A stretch of DNA of 64,000 nt from Alicyclobacillus tolerans (lineage in GTDB: Bacteria; Bacillota; Bacilli; Alicyclobacillales; Alicyclobacillaceae), in NCBI RefSeq assembly GCF_900142255.1, contig NZ_FRAF01000017.1, positions 1 to 64,000 on the forward strand, written 5' to 3'. Every line of letters starts with the position of its first letter. Position 1 is the stretch's first letter. This document shows, one piece after another, positions 43,655 through 52,564 of this stretch. The notes under the pieces are model-generated. The model was not told the origin of the DNA. It searched no databases and saw only the letters and a program-made list of their open reading frames with translations. The position numbers and the translations under genes are program-made.

Positions 43655-44630
43655 GGTTTTTCGCCTTCATGATGGCAAGGTACGACAGCACATTTCCAAA
43701 AGAGCCATTGGGATCGAGGATTGCGTTGGGATACCCCTGCTGGATAACTTGCTGAAGCATGACACTACCTCCCCCAGTAAAAACCATCTCGTCAATGTTC
43801 GTAAATGTGATGCCACGGCTTTTTGCAAAACTGATGATCTCGTTCAGGTGAGTTTTGAGAATACGATGGATGATCATTGGGCTATTTTCAAACCTTTTCC
43901 CATTCACGGATAAGTAGCCGCGTTTTAGGATTACCTCCGCATCGTCCACCCCAATGCTGACTCCATATTCCGAGGTCAACGTCTCCGCCACTTTCGCTCT
44001 GAGCATGGCTATACCTTGATTGGAGAGAAACATCCCCGTTAACGACGGTCGAAGAGAATCTGTCTGGCAGAAATTCACGTTCAAACTGCCAATGTCGAAG
44101 ATGACACAACGTTTATCTCGGTACAAGCTGGGGTTTGCAAACATCGGCATGCCTTCGGGAAGTGCCAACACAGTTTCAATCCGAAGTAGAATTGCAGGGC
44201 GGTTGTTAATTTTGAGAGAGACAACCCGTTGGTCGTTCTGGATGAACTGCTCAAAGCTGGTCTTTAGCTTATTGTTTTTGTAAATCGATACGGGCGCATT
44301 AACGGAAAGTCTCAGATTCACAACGCCTTGGCTGGCGAGACCAGCACGTTCAATCGCAAGCCCACACGCAAGCAATATACAGGTGCGATGGATGGGATTT
44401 TGTTTAGTCAGGTCATAGTCGAATTTCTCCTCGCTAATCATATCTCCCACGAGAAAGGTCTGACCTCCAAGTTCCAACAGATAGTTATTGGGCTGAAGCT
44501 CCATCCCGAAATGTTCCACCTCCTGAACCAAGGTTCGAAAGCTCATCTTCTGCAATTCCCCGTTGACGTAGAAAGCGAATTTGGTTGAACTCTTCCCAGA
44601 ATCAATTGCCAAGCTAAGTTGTGTTGTCAT
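43647..44630 (-). CDS. parM: ParM/StbA actin-like plasmid segregation ATPase
   Basis: 327 aa with actin-fold motifs: phosphate-1 LAIDSGKSSTKFAFYV (residue ~6), phosphate-2 VIFDIGSLNVNF (~170) and the adenosine motif MVFTGGGSVML (~285). Length and motif spacing fit ParM/Alp-type filament proteins, which push plasmid copies apart. A small ParR-like gene follows in the same operon. The pair implies that this region is, or derives from, a low-copy plasmid or an integrated element with its own segregation. Confidence 0.85.
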   Translation of the reverse strand: MTTQLSLAIDSGKSSTKFAFYVNGELQKMSFRTLVQEVEHFGMELQPNNYLLELGGQTFLVGDMISEEKFDYDLTKQNPIHRTCILLACGLAIERAGLASQGVVNLRLSVNAPVSIYKNNKLKTSFEQFIQNDQRVVSLKINNRPAILLRIETVLALPEGMPMFANPSLYRDKRCVIFDIGSLNVNFCQTDSLRPSLTGMFLSNQGIAMLRAKVAETLTSEYGVSIGVDDAEVILKRGYLSVNGKRFENSPMIIHRILKTHLNEIISFAKSRGITFTNIDEMVFTGGGSVMLQQVIQQGYPNAILDPNGSFGNVLSYLAIMKAKNLA

Positions 44631-44835
44631 ATAAAACCTCCTTTGAATTTTGGTCTTATATCATAGATGGCTCGTCGAATTTGATTCGCGTAGACGCGGC
44701 GTATCGCGTTCGAGCAAGGCGAAAGGCGCGAAAGTTCGTGTTTTAGGTTGATAGGGCAGAAAGTGTGATGCGTGTTGTCTTGGCGTTAAAAACAAAACGC
44801 TATTGGGACTGAGTGAGGATAATGCTAAAAAGTAG

Positions 44836-44864
44836 TTGACAATGGGCAACGACCGCATTATTCT
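44836..44864 (+). promoter_or_regulatory. promoter of the 45177 operon
   Basis: TTGACA (44836-44841), a 17-bp spacer and TATTCT (44859-44864). It diverges from the parM operon 206 bp away and leaves a leader of ~300 nt. Confidence 0.65.
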
Positions 44865-44869
44865 GAGTG

Positions 44870-45176
44870 TACACTTTCTATGTGACTTCCTACCTGGAAG
44901 TCTCTTTCCCCCATCGTTAACCGAAGTTGGTTACGTTGTTGGGGTGCCTGTAAGTTTCTTCCTTCGAAGCCCTGGGGCAACTATGCCCTTTGGGTGGAAG
45001 AAACACGGGTACCTTGACAACTGAAACCAGCTTTTTTGTGTTGTGCCTGAAAGAGAATCCAACTGTGGTTTCGTGACAGGGTTAAGCGGCATTCGACTGA
45101 ATCTCGCTTTGGGATAATCGCGTACTGCGTACCATATCCAGTGTGCTTCAAACTCAAAACTTTAGGAGGGGTTCCG
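44870..45176 (+). ncRNA. structured leader RNA before the possible replication operon
   Basis: The leader contains nested pairing. GTTTCTTCC (44954-44962) pairs with GGAAGAAAC (44996-45004). Inside it, CCC (44970-44972) pairs with GGG (44992-44994), and GGGC (44975-44978) with GCCC (44985-44988). A T6 run follows at ~45032. An upstream GTTAACC/GGTTAC hairpin is also possible. It may be an attenuator, a copy-control target or a riboswitch-like element. Confidence 0.45.
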
Positions 45177-45935
45177 TTGCTGGATACCAGCTTGGTCACA
45201 AATATCAACCGTAAGAAATATTACTTTAGTCGCTACCGCCTTAAAGAGTTCCTGAGTGACGCGCTCGAACAAGGGCGTGGTTTACGAATGGAACTTGTCA
45301 AAATTACCGCGTGTTACGACCGCAAGGTTGATTTTACTAATACAAGGGAAACCGCCCGTTTCCTCAATGAATGCATTCTGCGAGAGAACAGAATCGTGGG
45401 GACAGCACTCTCAAATAAGTTGCTACTTGAATTGTTCGTAGAAACAGGAGACCCCTTCTTTCAACTACTTGCGGAATATCGGAAGTGTGCTGATCGATAC
45501 AAAAAGGTTGCCAACGTTATCAACACAGCCATAGATCCAACCTTCGATCCGATGAATGGAGAATCAGTAAGAGAATTCATAAAGGAGTCAAGAGCGGGTG
45601 TCAGTACCCCGATTTACCCAACGTTCATCCTAAATCGTGCAGGACAGGTTAGCATGGTTCGACCCGTTCTCCCGTTTGATCGGGAGGATGTCAAGAAACT
45701 GTTTAGGTTCAATGTGGCGATTATCAAGGGAATTGGCGTAGATGGCGAGGATGTTACCTCGGAATTGGTTCGTATAAAAGAGAGATACCGTAGTTTGATG
45801 ATACAGTTCGATGGTGACTGTTACTGCATGATTCTTGGGAATACCCTCTATGCAAAAGTAGACCTTGATCAATTCGAAGCAGTTGTTCGCAATGACATTG
45901 AATCCGAGACACTACGCAGTGTTAGTCTCGCGTGA
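45177..45935 (+). CDS. hypothetical protein, possible plasmid-maintenance factor
   Basis: 252 aa from TTG 45177, with AGGAGGGG 5 nt upstream. A soluble protein with a helical middle (TARFLNECILRENRIVG; LLAEYRKCADRYKKVANVIN) and a C-terminal strand-rich part (LMIQFDGDCYCMILGNTLYA). No family is recognised. It is co-oriented with the next gene and preceded by a structured leader, as plasmid replication genes often are. Confidence 0.6.
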   Translation: MLDTSLVTNINRKKYYFSRYRLKEFLSDALEQGRGLRMELVKITACYDRKVDFTNTRETARFLNECILRENRIVGTALSNKLLLELFVETGDPFFQLLAEYRKCADRYKKVANVINTAIDPTFDPMNGESVREFIKESRAGVSTPIYPTFILNRAGQVSMVRPVLPFDREDVKKLFRFNVAIIKGIGVDGEDVTSELVRIKERYRSLMIQFDGDCYCMILGNTLYAKVDLDQFEAVVRNDIESETLRSVSLA

Positions 45936-45972
45936 CCGTGTCTCGCGATTACCCTGGGAGGAGGAAAAGAAA

Positions 45973-47175
45973 ATGGGGCGATACAAAGAACTATTCGTTA
46001 ACTACGAAATAATGACAAAGGATGAAATTGCGGCGCATCAGGCGGGACTCACGGCGAGTGGCAGATCAACACAAGGCGCGAAGGATAAAGGGAGCCAGGA
46101 CAAGCTGGGTTGTATGTTCCGTTACTCGAACAAGTATCGAGAGATTTGGCAGGAAAATCTCAACAACAACCGCTTTGTGATTTACCATCTTACACATGAA
46201 AACGAAATCAGAAATGAACTTTCAGTCGGTTTAAGTGTAAAGGAGTATGCCCTTGCCAGTAATGTGCTCAGAAAAGTGAATCTTCTACGCTTCCTTGGGT
46301 TGGAAGTTGGTCGCGGCAAGAACTTCGACTGCCCACTCATTCCTGAAAATATCGCATCGGTGAATTACGATGACGATGGGAACTGGAAATACTTCAGCCG
46401 AAACAGGGAATATACGGTGTGCTACACGTTTGGGATAATCGATCTCATGCAACTGTTCTATGACTTAAACTACTATGATGCGGTTGATAAGCTGTGCGAA
46501 ATGTTGCTAATCACGGTGGAAGAAGCACAGTGGAGATATGCCCAAAAGGGGAAATACGCCAGCAATCTCGCCGACATTCGAGACGCGGATACCGTTTGGA
46601 CTATCCGTTACCCAGATTTATACAAGTACATCAAGCGACATCTATATCTACTTGAAGAGGTAAATCAAATTGGAGCCGCTAATATCCTCACAGAATCTGA
46701 ATCCATTGCTGGAGAGAGTGTGTTCTTCAGTTCAACACGGCATATATCAGAAAGACTAAGGAGTCGGGGAGTTAGCAAAGACCACACCATGGTCTGCAAA
46801 CTGGTGAACATGTTTGCATCCTTGGGACTGGTCGAAAAAGTGTATACGGATCAGCCTCCCATCGATTTAAGTTTGATGGAGAAGGCTAAAACACATAAGT
46901 TTACGGTGACTATCTATCGTATTCCTGCCATGACCACCGAAGTGTTGATGGAGGCGAATCGAAGAGCCGCCCTACTCAAAAAAGCAGGCATCAAGGCAAC
47001 AGGCATCACCATGGACAATCTTGGCAAGGCTTTAGGAGCAGAAGTCGTTGATGCGGTTTACGGCGATGGAGACAGAAAGGATATCATTCATGGCATCAAA
47101 CGAATTAGGACGATATATAGGCAAATGTGTGGTGACATGGATGACCTGTTTGATGAATCTAATTTCCCATTTTGA
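45973..47175 (+). CDS. possible replication/primase-associated protein, 400 aa
   Basis: From ATG 45973 (GGGAGGAGG upstream). The middle FGIIDLMQLFYDLNYYDAVD then KLCEMLLITVEEAQWRYAQK resembles the '..G-iDli....-y.-A...L.e.L.I' region after CHC2 zinc fingers in plasmid primases. The segment TRHISERLRSRGVSKDHTMV suggests a winged helix. There is no zinc finger or clear catalytic motif. Its position beside parM/parR and before a long gene-free region favours a replication role, but this is inference. Confidence 0.4.
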   Translation: MGRYKELFVNYEIMTKDEIAAHQAGLTASGRSTQGAKDKGSQDKLGCMFRYSNKYREIWQENLNNNRFVIYHLTHENEIRNELSVGLSVKEYALASNVLRKVNLLRFLGLEVGRGKNFDCPLIPENIASVNYDDDGNWKYFSRNREYTVCYTFGIIDLMQLFYDLNYYDAVDKLCEMLLITVEEAQWRYAQKGKYASNLADIRDADTVWTIRYPDLYKYIKRHLYLLEEVNQIGAANILTESESIAGESVFFSSTRHISERLRSRGVSKDHTMVCKLVNMFASLGLVEKVYTDQPPIDLSLMEKAKTHKFTVTIYRIPAMTTEVLMEANRRAALLKKAGIKATGITMDNLGKALGAEVVDAVYGDGDRKDIIHGIKRIRTIYRQMCGDMDDLFDESNFPF

Positions 47176-48544
47176 ACAGAACATCCTGTACGAACACATC
47201 GATGGGTTTCCGTCATGCAATAGTTAAGGGTATCCCACCTTCTGAAACAGCGGGTACAGTGCGTAGGGGGTGATGTCCTATCCTGTCTACTTTGAGTCAT
47301 GTCGCAATGTGATCGTTGATGATTGTTCATTGGAGGAGTGCATGTATCTCATGACAACTGACATTGTCAACAGAGCACTTGTCCAATGAATTTGTTCGCC
47401 CTTGTTGCGGATTCATGGTGTTGTAGTAATTGCGAACTCACATGGTTGATATGTACTCTGGAGAGGCGACAATTTCGTTATCTCTCCTGCTTGCAAGCGA
47501 TTTAAAGATACGACCAGGATTCAGCAAATGATGCCCGAGACCGATTGGTGAAACAGCAACCCTGTGACTGTGAGTAACATCGAATTTGCTGTAAATCAGG
47601 TGGAGCAAATGTATTGATGGCACCCGCCGAGTAGCCGCCGATCTGTCTGCTCGTGATACTTGGGTTTGCTGTGGTAACACAGCGTCTTCCGTCTACTGTC
47701 GAAGTGTGTAAAATGTGGAAGTCCTCCACCTTGCATGTTATTTGATTGTTGAAATGTTTTTGTTGCTATGGAATGTGTAACCTGGGGACTTTTGATCGTA
47801 AAAGCCGTAAGGGTGCATAACGAGGTACTGGTGGTCATGTGTCTTGAATCATTGAGAACGATGACCGCTATTGCACTTTTTGACTCCATGCAACAGAGTG
47901 CCGTTGCGGAAGGGTGATGTTAACGCACTGTGACATGACGTATTGCTATGATTCCCGTGGCTCAGGATTATTGCATTTCCATGAAGGCAGTGTCTTTCAT
48001 ATCGTCATCAGAGTATGCAGAACATAGCTGTCTCCCTCATCCAACAGCATTTGATTGATAGATCCTTTTTCCAATTACTACGGCATAATATCCTATAACT
48101 TTGGTGCATTCAAGCCCGTAAGGGCGAAAAGGAGACTCAGGAAGCTAATGCTTTTCAAGGCAATAGATCGATGGTTTCTGTTGCACTTTTTGACACTATA
48201 ACGTCACCAGCGTTTTCTCAAAAAACTTACTCCGAAATGTCTGCGACGCTCATGTGATCCTCTCGTTGCCGCTGTTGAGGTTGTGTTTGGATCGAATTCA
48301 GTTTGAAAAACCCAGCCGCTAATAAAGGGCAATGAGCAACCACACGCAAACTTTTTTTCGCGTTTCTCCATAAAATCCTCGACCCAATTCCGACTGTTTT
48401 CAAATTCAACATATAACAGACCAAAACTGAAAGCCCTGATTCCCAATTGCCTGCTTCGTGCTCAGACGAGGTAGAACACCTTTTACGTGGTTGACCTACT
48501 TGACACCGACTATCATTGCATTAAGGCAACAAAGGTGATGAAAG
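47176..48544. other. 1.37 kb gene-free region, possible origin region
   Basis: No convincing ORF on either strand; the open frames present have no RBS or motif. It contains two spaced repeat units (47802 and 48112) and several small hairpins. Its position after a replication-like gene makes an origin or centromere plausible. No DnaA-box cluster was seen. Confidence 0.4.
47802..48194 (+). repeat. two repeat units with conserved ends and different middles
   Basis: AAGCCGTAAGGG (47802) is followed 69 bp later by TTGCACTTTTTGAC (47871). AAGCCCGTAAGGG (48112) is followed by the same 14-mer at 48181, again 69 bp later. The sequence between differs. In the first unit GGTCAT and ATGACC pair as an internal hairpin. 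Confidence 0.6.
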
Positions 48545-48874
48545 GTGTGTGATCGATTGACGAAAATGGAAGAGCTAAAGGCAAGAGTGGAGCGGGTTGA
48601 GAGGGGTGTGTTCGAACATTCAGTATGTCGAAAAGCACTCGATGAATTACTCGATATGCAAAGCGAGATTACGGACATCAGAGAGGCTTTCCTCAGTCAC
48701 CCCTTCATTGGAACCACAGTAGAAGAGCTTGAAGATTTGCGGTTCCGCATCTTGGAGAGTGAATTCAACGTCCACATTTTCGCCAGTGAGGCTATGTATC
48801 AGGACACCGAGGAACACATGCGAAGATTAACTGAGCTTTACGAATCTGTGTCAGAGGGGGGAGGGAACCAGTGA
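48545..48874 (+). CDS. hypothetical helical protein, 109 aa
   Basis: GTG 48545 with GATGAAAGGTG upstream. Long helices with heptads (MEELKARVERVERGVF; ALDELLDMQSEITDIREAF). It overlaps the next gene by 4 bp (TGA within GTGA), so it is translationally coupled to the four-helix-bundle protein and probably acts with it. No family is recognised. Confidence 0.6.
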   Translation: MCDRLTKMEELKARVERVERGVFEHSVCRKALDELLDMQSEITDIREAFLSHPFIGTTVEELEDLRFRILESEFNVHIFASEAMYQDTEEHMRRLTELYESVSEGGGNQ

Positions 48875-49266
48875 ACCATAACGACAACGACGACTTTATC
48901 GCAAGAGATTATCGGGTACTGACAGTTTGGCAACGATCCATGAGACTCTGCGAGGATATCTACGCCCTGACAAAAAAATTCCCTAAACATGAACTGTACG
49001 CTCTGGGATCTCAGGGTCAGCGATCCAGTAGCAGTGTGCCGCTGAATATCAGCGAGTCCAACGCCTTCCAGTTATACCCACGTAAACAGATGATGTTCCT
49101 TTCTAATGCACTTGGTTCCCTTCAAGAAACAAGATGTTTCCTGGAGCTGTCTTTACGTCTCGGCTATATCGACGCAGAAACTCACACCAAGCTGGACAAT
49201 GAATCAGAAGAACTAATTCGAATGCTGGTGGGCATGATCAAGAGAGTCAAATCGAAAATCGCTTAA
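48871..49266 (+). CDS. four-helix-bundle (S23/Avd-like) protein
   Basis: 131 aa. YRVLTVWQRSMRLCEDIYAL, TKKFPKHELYALGSQGQRSS, SSVPLNISESNAF and LGSLQETRCFLELSLRLGYI are the classic signatures of the S23-intervening-sequence/four-helix-bundle family. The family includes Avd, the basic accessory protein of diversity-generating retroelements. No reverse transcriptase is nearby, so this is the stand-alone type, usually thought to bind nucleic acid. It is coupled to the preceding helical protein. Confidence 0.8.
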   Translation: MNHNDNDDFIARDYRVLTVWQRSMRLCEDIYALTKKFPKHELYALGSQGQRSSSSVPLNISESNAFQLYPRKQMMFLSNALGSLQETRCFLELSLRLGYIDAETHTKLDNESEELIRMLVGMIKRVKSKIA

Positions 49267-49354
49267 TCCCGTGTCCTTAACCTCCTCAATCCCTGCCTGG
49301 TTCTCTCGACTTTCTCGAACATATGTTCCATAATCGGAGCAGGAGGGATCGGGA

Positions 49355-49549
49355 GTGGGGAAAAACAGTGGATATGATACGGAGAGCATCTATTTTGACG
49401 ACGACGTTTTGTTCCATGAGATTATTATGGAGTCCATTGCGCGAGTGAAAGAAGAAAAACTTCGATGCACGGAATATGGGGCGTGTTTGCCAGATGTCAT
49501 GACCGAAGATTCGTTCAGATTGCTGATGGAGACAGTAGGTGGGGAGTAA
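49355..49549 (+). CDS. small hypothetical protein, 64 aa
   Basis: GTG 49355 with GGAGGGATCGGGA upstream. Acidic N-terminus (DTESIYFDDDVLFHEI), one long helix, and a C-terminal MTEDSFRLLMETV. No family is recognised. Confidence 0.5.
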   Translation: MGKNSGYDTESIYFDDDVLFHEIIMESIARVKEEKLRCTEYGACLPDVMTEDSFRLLMETVGGE

Positions 49550-49919
49550 ATCAACTTGCCGATGTATTATGGGCATCGAAGAATAGGGTATTGACAGTTG
49601 GCAATATTCGTGATAGAGTGCCCTCAAAGATTGCAACACCGAAAGCAATAACGGTTATACCTCTCTATAGCAAGGGCTGATGCCGCTGGAGAGGTGCTAA
49701 TTTACTTGGACATATTCAACAGTTCTGTGGGTAGTGGGTACCCGCAATACGTTGTGACTCCGAGTAAACATAAAGCACCTTTTGGCGGATCAGCCTTTTT
49801 GATTTGTCCAAAGGCGTGGAAACTGTAAATAACTGGATGGTTTCCAAGGCGAAAGGACGCAATCTATTCAACAATGTGCAAGAGTTCAACACTCAGACTA
49901 ATGGAAAAGGAGCGTTTTA
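49550..49919 (+). other. 370-bp gap with a possible 45-codon reading frame
   Basis: From ~49696 a frame reads VLIYLDIFNSSVGSGYPQYV, then VTPSKHKAPFGGSAFLIC, ending at 49827. The composition looks real, but the start is unclear. Otherwise nothing is recognised. Confidence 0.3.
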
Positions 49920-50561
49920 ATGATGAGCATGGACATTAAAGAAGTCGAAGCAAGGAAGATGGAGGAATTGCTGGTTTCGGACAAGCCAATTGTAACACCT
50001 GGGCTGGTGTATGCACATCTCGAACGGATTCAACCTGGAGTTGCTTTCATGGACGTTTTCATTGACGGAGAGTTTGTTGGAATGTTTGGGACTTATGACA
50101 CCGATCTTCCATATGCTCTTCATGTTGGTGAAGAGTACGCTTCGATAGAGAGGAAGAGCAAGACCCTCAAAATCGTTCTCGCCAATGGTACCGAGTTGGA
50201 AGTTCGTCCGCTGGACTTGATCTACATGCACAAGGACAAGGCATACGACATGGTGATGAACCAAATCGAGGACTGGTTGGACACCCGCACACTCGTGATT
50301 ATGAACATTCTGAAATGCACTACCGAGATGCATGGTATTGAAGCGCGTGAGAAGTGCGAAATAGAGTTCTATGAAGCAGTCTACGTCAGCAACAAACAGC
50401 GGATTTCAGAATTGGTTACACAGTTCATCAACGAGGCATACAAAGGCAGTTTTACTACTTCGAACATTATCGCTGAAATTTCGCATGAGGGGATAGCCTT
50501 TGATAGCGTTGCAAGAGGTCATGTCTGGACGCGATACAGAATCTTTCCCAGTCAATCGTAA
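49920..50561 (+). CDS. hypothetical protein, 213 aa
   Basis: ATG 49920 with AAAAGGAG upstream. N-terminal helix, a strand-rich middle (VAFMDVFIDGEFVGMFGTYD; TLKIVLANGTELEVRPLDL), then a helical C-terminal half with one Cys pair. No family is recognised. A hairpin follows at 50571. Confidence 0.6.
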   Translation: MMSMDIKEVEARKMEELLVSDKPIVTPGLVYAHLERIQPGVAFMDVFIDGEFVGMFGTYDTDLPYALHVGEEYASIERKSKTLKIVLANGTELEVRPLDLIYMHKDKAYDMVMNQIEDWLDTRTLVIMNILKCTTEMHGIEAREKCEIEFYEAVYVSNKQRISELVTQFINEAYKGSFTTSNIIAEISHEGIAFDSVARGHVWTRYRIFPSQS

Positions 50562-50570
50562 GTAACAGGA

Positions 50571-50602
50571 GTGGGTAGGCATATGGAAATAGGCTTACCC
50601 AC
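50571..50602 (+). terminator. hairpin after the 213-aa gene
   Basis: GTGGGTA and TACCCAC pair with an interior GGC/GGC mismatch. No strong T-tract. Confidence 0.4.
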
Positions 50603-50812
50603 CTGCCTCCTAACCAACGATTACTGAATTGACCAAATTGGAGATATGAAACATGCGGCGGAAAAACTCATTCCCCTTCGGTCAATACCTTGCCTCTTCA
50701 AGCAACCCTTGCAATGCTGATAGAACGTGGTCAGACCTCCAAGACTTATTGCTACGGGGATAGACCACATATTATATGAAGAATTGCAAAACCGAAGAAA
50801 GGAAGGATCTAA

Positions 50813-51310
50813 ATGATAGATGAGTTCGTTACAGATGAGTTGATTCGACAAATCAATACGGAGCTCGAAAGGGAAAAGAGCAAGTTGAAGAAATGGGTTG
50901 GGAAACCATTAAGACGTAGTGAAATTGCCGAGACAATGATAAGGCATATCTACAAGAGCTATGCTTGTACTCCGACGCTTATGGTAGAGCACCTCATAAA
51001 AAAGGTTGCTCCATTTCTTGATGAACATGGTGTTCAGTTGTTTCTATGCGTTGGGAATATCCAAGAGGTGTACTGTTATAGCCCGTTTGTTAATTGGGAT
51101 TGTAAAAGAACCATGCACATATGCTCCATCGACCTTAGCGGATACGACAAGTTTAACCAGGAACAGTGGGAACGGGTAAATCAGTTAACATGGGAACTAA
51201 TGAATCTTTACGATCAACTGGATTTTCGCATGACCCTCTATCTTTCACAAGTCGCGGCTCCAGAGCCTTGGAAGGAAGAGAACTCTATCTATAGAATCGT
51301 CGCGGTTTGA
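50813..51310 (+). CDS. hypothetical protein, 165 aa
   Basis: ATG 50813 with GAAAGGAAGG upstream. An N-terminal helical region (LIRQINTELEREKSKLKKWV; RRSEIAETMIRHIYKSYA), a middle strand pair (VQLFLCVGNIQEVYCYSPFV) and a C-terminal helix before a final strand. No family is recognised. It is a single gene before the recombinase. Confidence 0.6.
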   Translation: MIDEFVTDELIRQINTELEREKSKLKKWVGKPLRRSEIAETMIRHIYKSYACTPTLMVEHLIKKVAPFLDEHGVQLFLCVGNIQEVYCYSPFVNWDCKRTMHICSIDLSGYDKFNQEQWERVNQLTWELMNLYDQLDFRMTLYLSQVAAPEPWKEENSIYRIVAV

Positions 51311-51405
51311 GATGACAGGTTGGCTGGGGGAGGAAGAACGAGAACAGCAGATACTCCAACTAAGAGTTATCGGTTCGGGGTGTCTGCCACTCCCCATCAC
51401 CTTAT

Positions 51406-51524
51406 CAACAGAATGTGCATTCTGTTGCAAAGTCTTGCTCTTCAGATGTCTCTGGAGTTAGAATTTGGCTATGATTTGCAACAGAATTGCAAGAGTTCTA
51501 ACGCAAGTCGAATGCAACAGAATT
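51406..51524. repeat. four CAACAGAAT repeats upstream of the recombinase
   Basis: CAACAGAAT occurs at 51406, 51479 and 51515 (plus) and inverted at 51419-51427. ATTCTGTTGCAAA (51419-51431) and TTTGCAACAGAAT (51475-51487) form a 13-bp perfect inverted repeat. They are possible recombinase or TnsB binding sites, or an operator. Confidence 0.6.
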
Positions 51525-51546
51525 CCAGATGGTGAGGAGGAGGCGC

Positions 51547-52401
51547 ATGGAAAAACTGATTGAAGAATTTTCAGCGTTCCTCGCTCAAGGAAAAAGTGAG
51601 AACACGGTCAAAACGTACACTCTCGATGTTAAGCAGTATTTTAGATGGTTTTCCGATACATACGGGATGGATTGCAAGCGGCTTTACCGCGAAAACGTCC
51701 TGGACTACAAGACTTATCTTCTGAACGTGAGAAAATTCAAAGGTAAGCACCTCAATGCAAAGACCGTCAACAGGTGCTTGAGTGCTTTGTCTTCTTTTAA
51801 TCAGTTCCTCATAGATAGAGGAGTACAGAGTGATATTGTAGTTGAGAAGTCGGATCTCATTAAGGTTCAACACGATTTTACGAATCCTTGCATAATTGAA
51901 AAATCAGATGTGGAAAAGTTCCGTCAGCGAATTTTGGAATCAGGAGACAAACGACTCTACGCTTTAGTTACCCTTCTGGCATATGCGGGACCAAGGATTT
52001 CAGAAGCACTTGACCTCAAGCTTTCAGACTTGAGTTTGGAGACGAAAGAGCTTGTGGTTCGAAAGGGTAAGGGCGGTAAGCAGAGGACTGTTTACTTGAA
52101 TACAAAAATTGTAACTGCTTTACGAGAGTATTTAAAGGTACGCAGTTCAGACAGCGAGTACCTCTTTTCATCGAGAAAAGGCGAGAGAGTAGATAGAACA
52201 GTGATGAACAAACTGTTCAAGCGGTTTAGTGATACCATTACCCCTCATGGGCTTCGTCATTTTTATGCCACGCTATGTTTGCAGAACGGTTTTTCCATAC
52301 ATGAGGTGGCGAGTCAATGTGGTCACAGGGATGTCCGAACAACGCTTATTTATGCCCATCCCAGTAGGAATGAAATGATACGCAAGGCAGAACTGCTGTA
52401 G
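51547..52401 (+). CDS. tyrosine recombinase (XerC/D-like integrase)
   Basis: 284 aa from ATG 51547 (GAGGAGGAGG upstream). The N-terminal SAM-like core-binding domain has FLAQGKSENTVKTYTLDVKQ and LNAKTVNRCLSALSSFNQFL. The catalytic domain has Arg in AYAGPRISEALDL, Lys in GKGGKQRTVYL, H-x-x-R in TPHGLRHFYATL, His in CGHRD and the nucleophile Tyr in TTLIYAHPS. All catalytic residues are present. It could resolve dimers or integrate the element. It is followed by a strong terminator, so it is a separate unit from the tns genes. Confidence 0.9.
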   Translation: MEKLIEEFSAFLAQGKSENTVKTYTLDVKQYFRWFSDTYGMDCKRLYRENVLDYKTYLLNVRKFKGKHLNAKTVNRCLSALSSFNQFLIDRGVQSDIVVEKSDLIKVQHDFTNPCIIEKSDVEKFRQRILESGDKRLYALVTLLAYAGPRISEALDLKLSDLSLETKELVVRKGKGGKQRTVYLNTKIVTALREYLKVRSSDSEYLFSSRKGERVDRTVMNKLFKRFSDTITPHGLRHFYATLCLQNGFSIHEVASQCGHRDVRTTLIYAHPSRNEMIRKAELL

Positions 52402-52451
52402 GCTGTTCGGGATTTTGAGAGTTGTGAATTGAAATACGATACCATCGTGGT

Positions 52452-52492
52452 GGGGTTCCGTTATTAAAAAAAACGGAACCCCGTTGTTTTTT
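52452..52492 (+). terminator. strong intrinsic terminator after the recombinase
   Basis: GGGGTTCCGTT and AACGGAACCCC form an 11-bp perfect stem, followed by GTTGTTTTTT. Confidence 0.9.
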
Positions 52493-52564
52493 GTCAAAGA
52501 GTTTGCAAGGCGGGCATATAGACATCGATCAGATTACAAGTAGTCATATAACACGGAGGTTAAC

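Noticed and set aside
47389-47729. Antisense open frames in the 1.37 kb region
   Set aside because: Short, no RBS and mutually overlapping; treated as non-coding.
48871-49266. Diversity-generating retroelement
   Set aside because: Only an Avd-like protein is present; no reverse transcriptase or template/variable repeat pair was seen.
49696-49830. 45-codon frame after the 64-aa gene
   Set aside because: The sequence looks protein-like but has no clear start or family; listed only as a note in the gap.
52402-52564. Right end of the Tn7-like element
   Set aside because: No ~20-bp repeated TnsB-type sites or terminal TGT could be found in this interval; the end location stays open.
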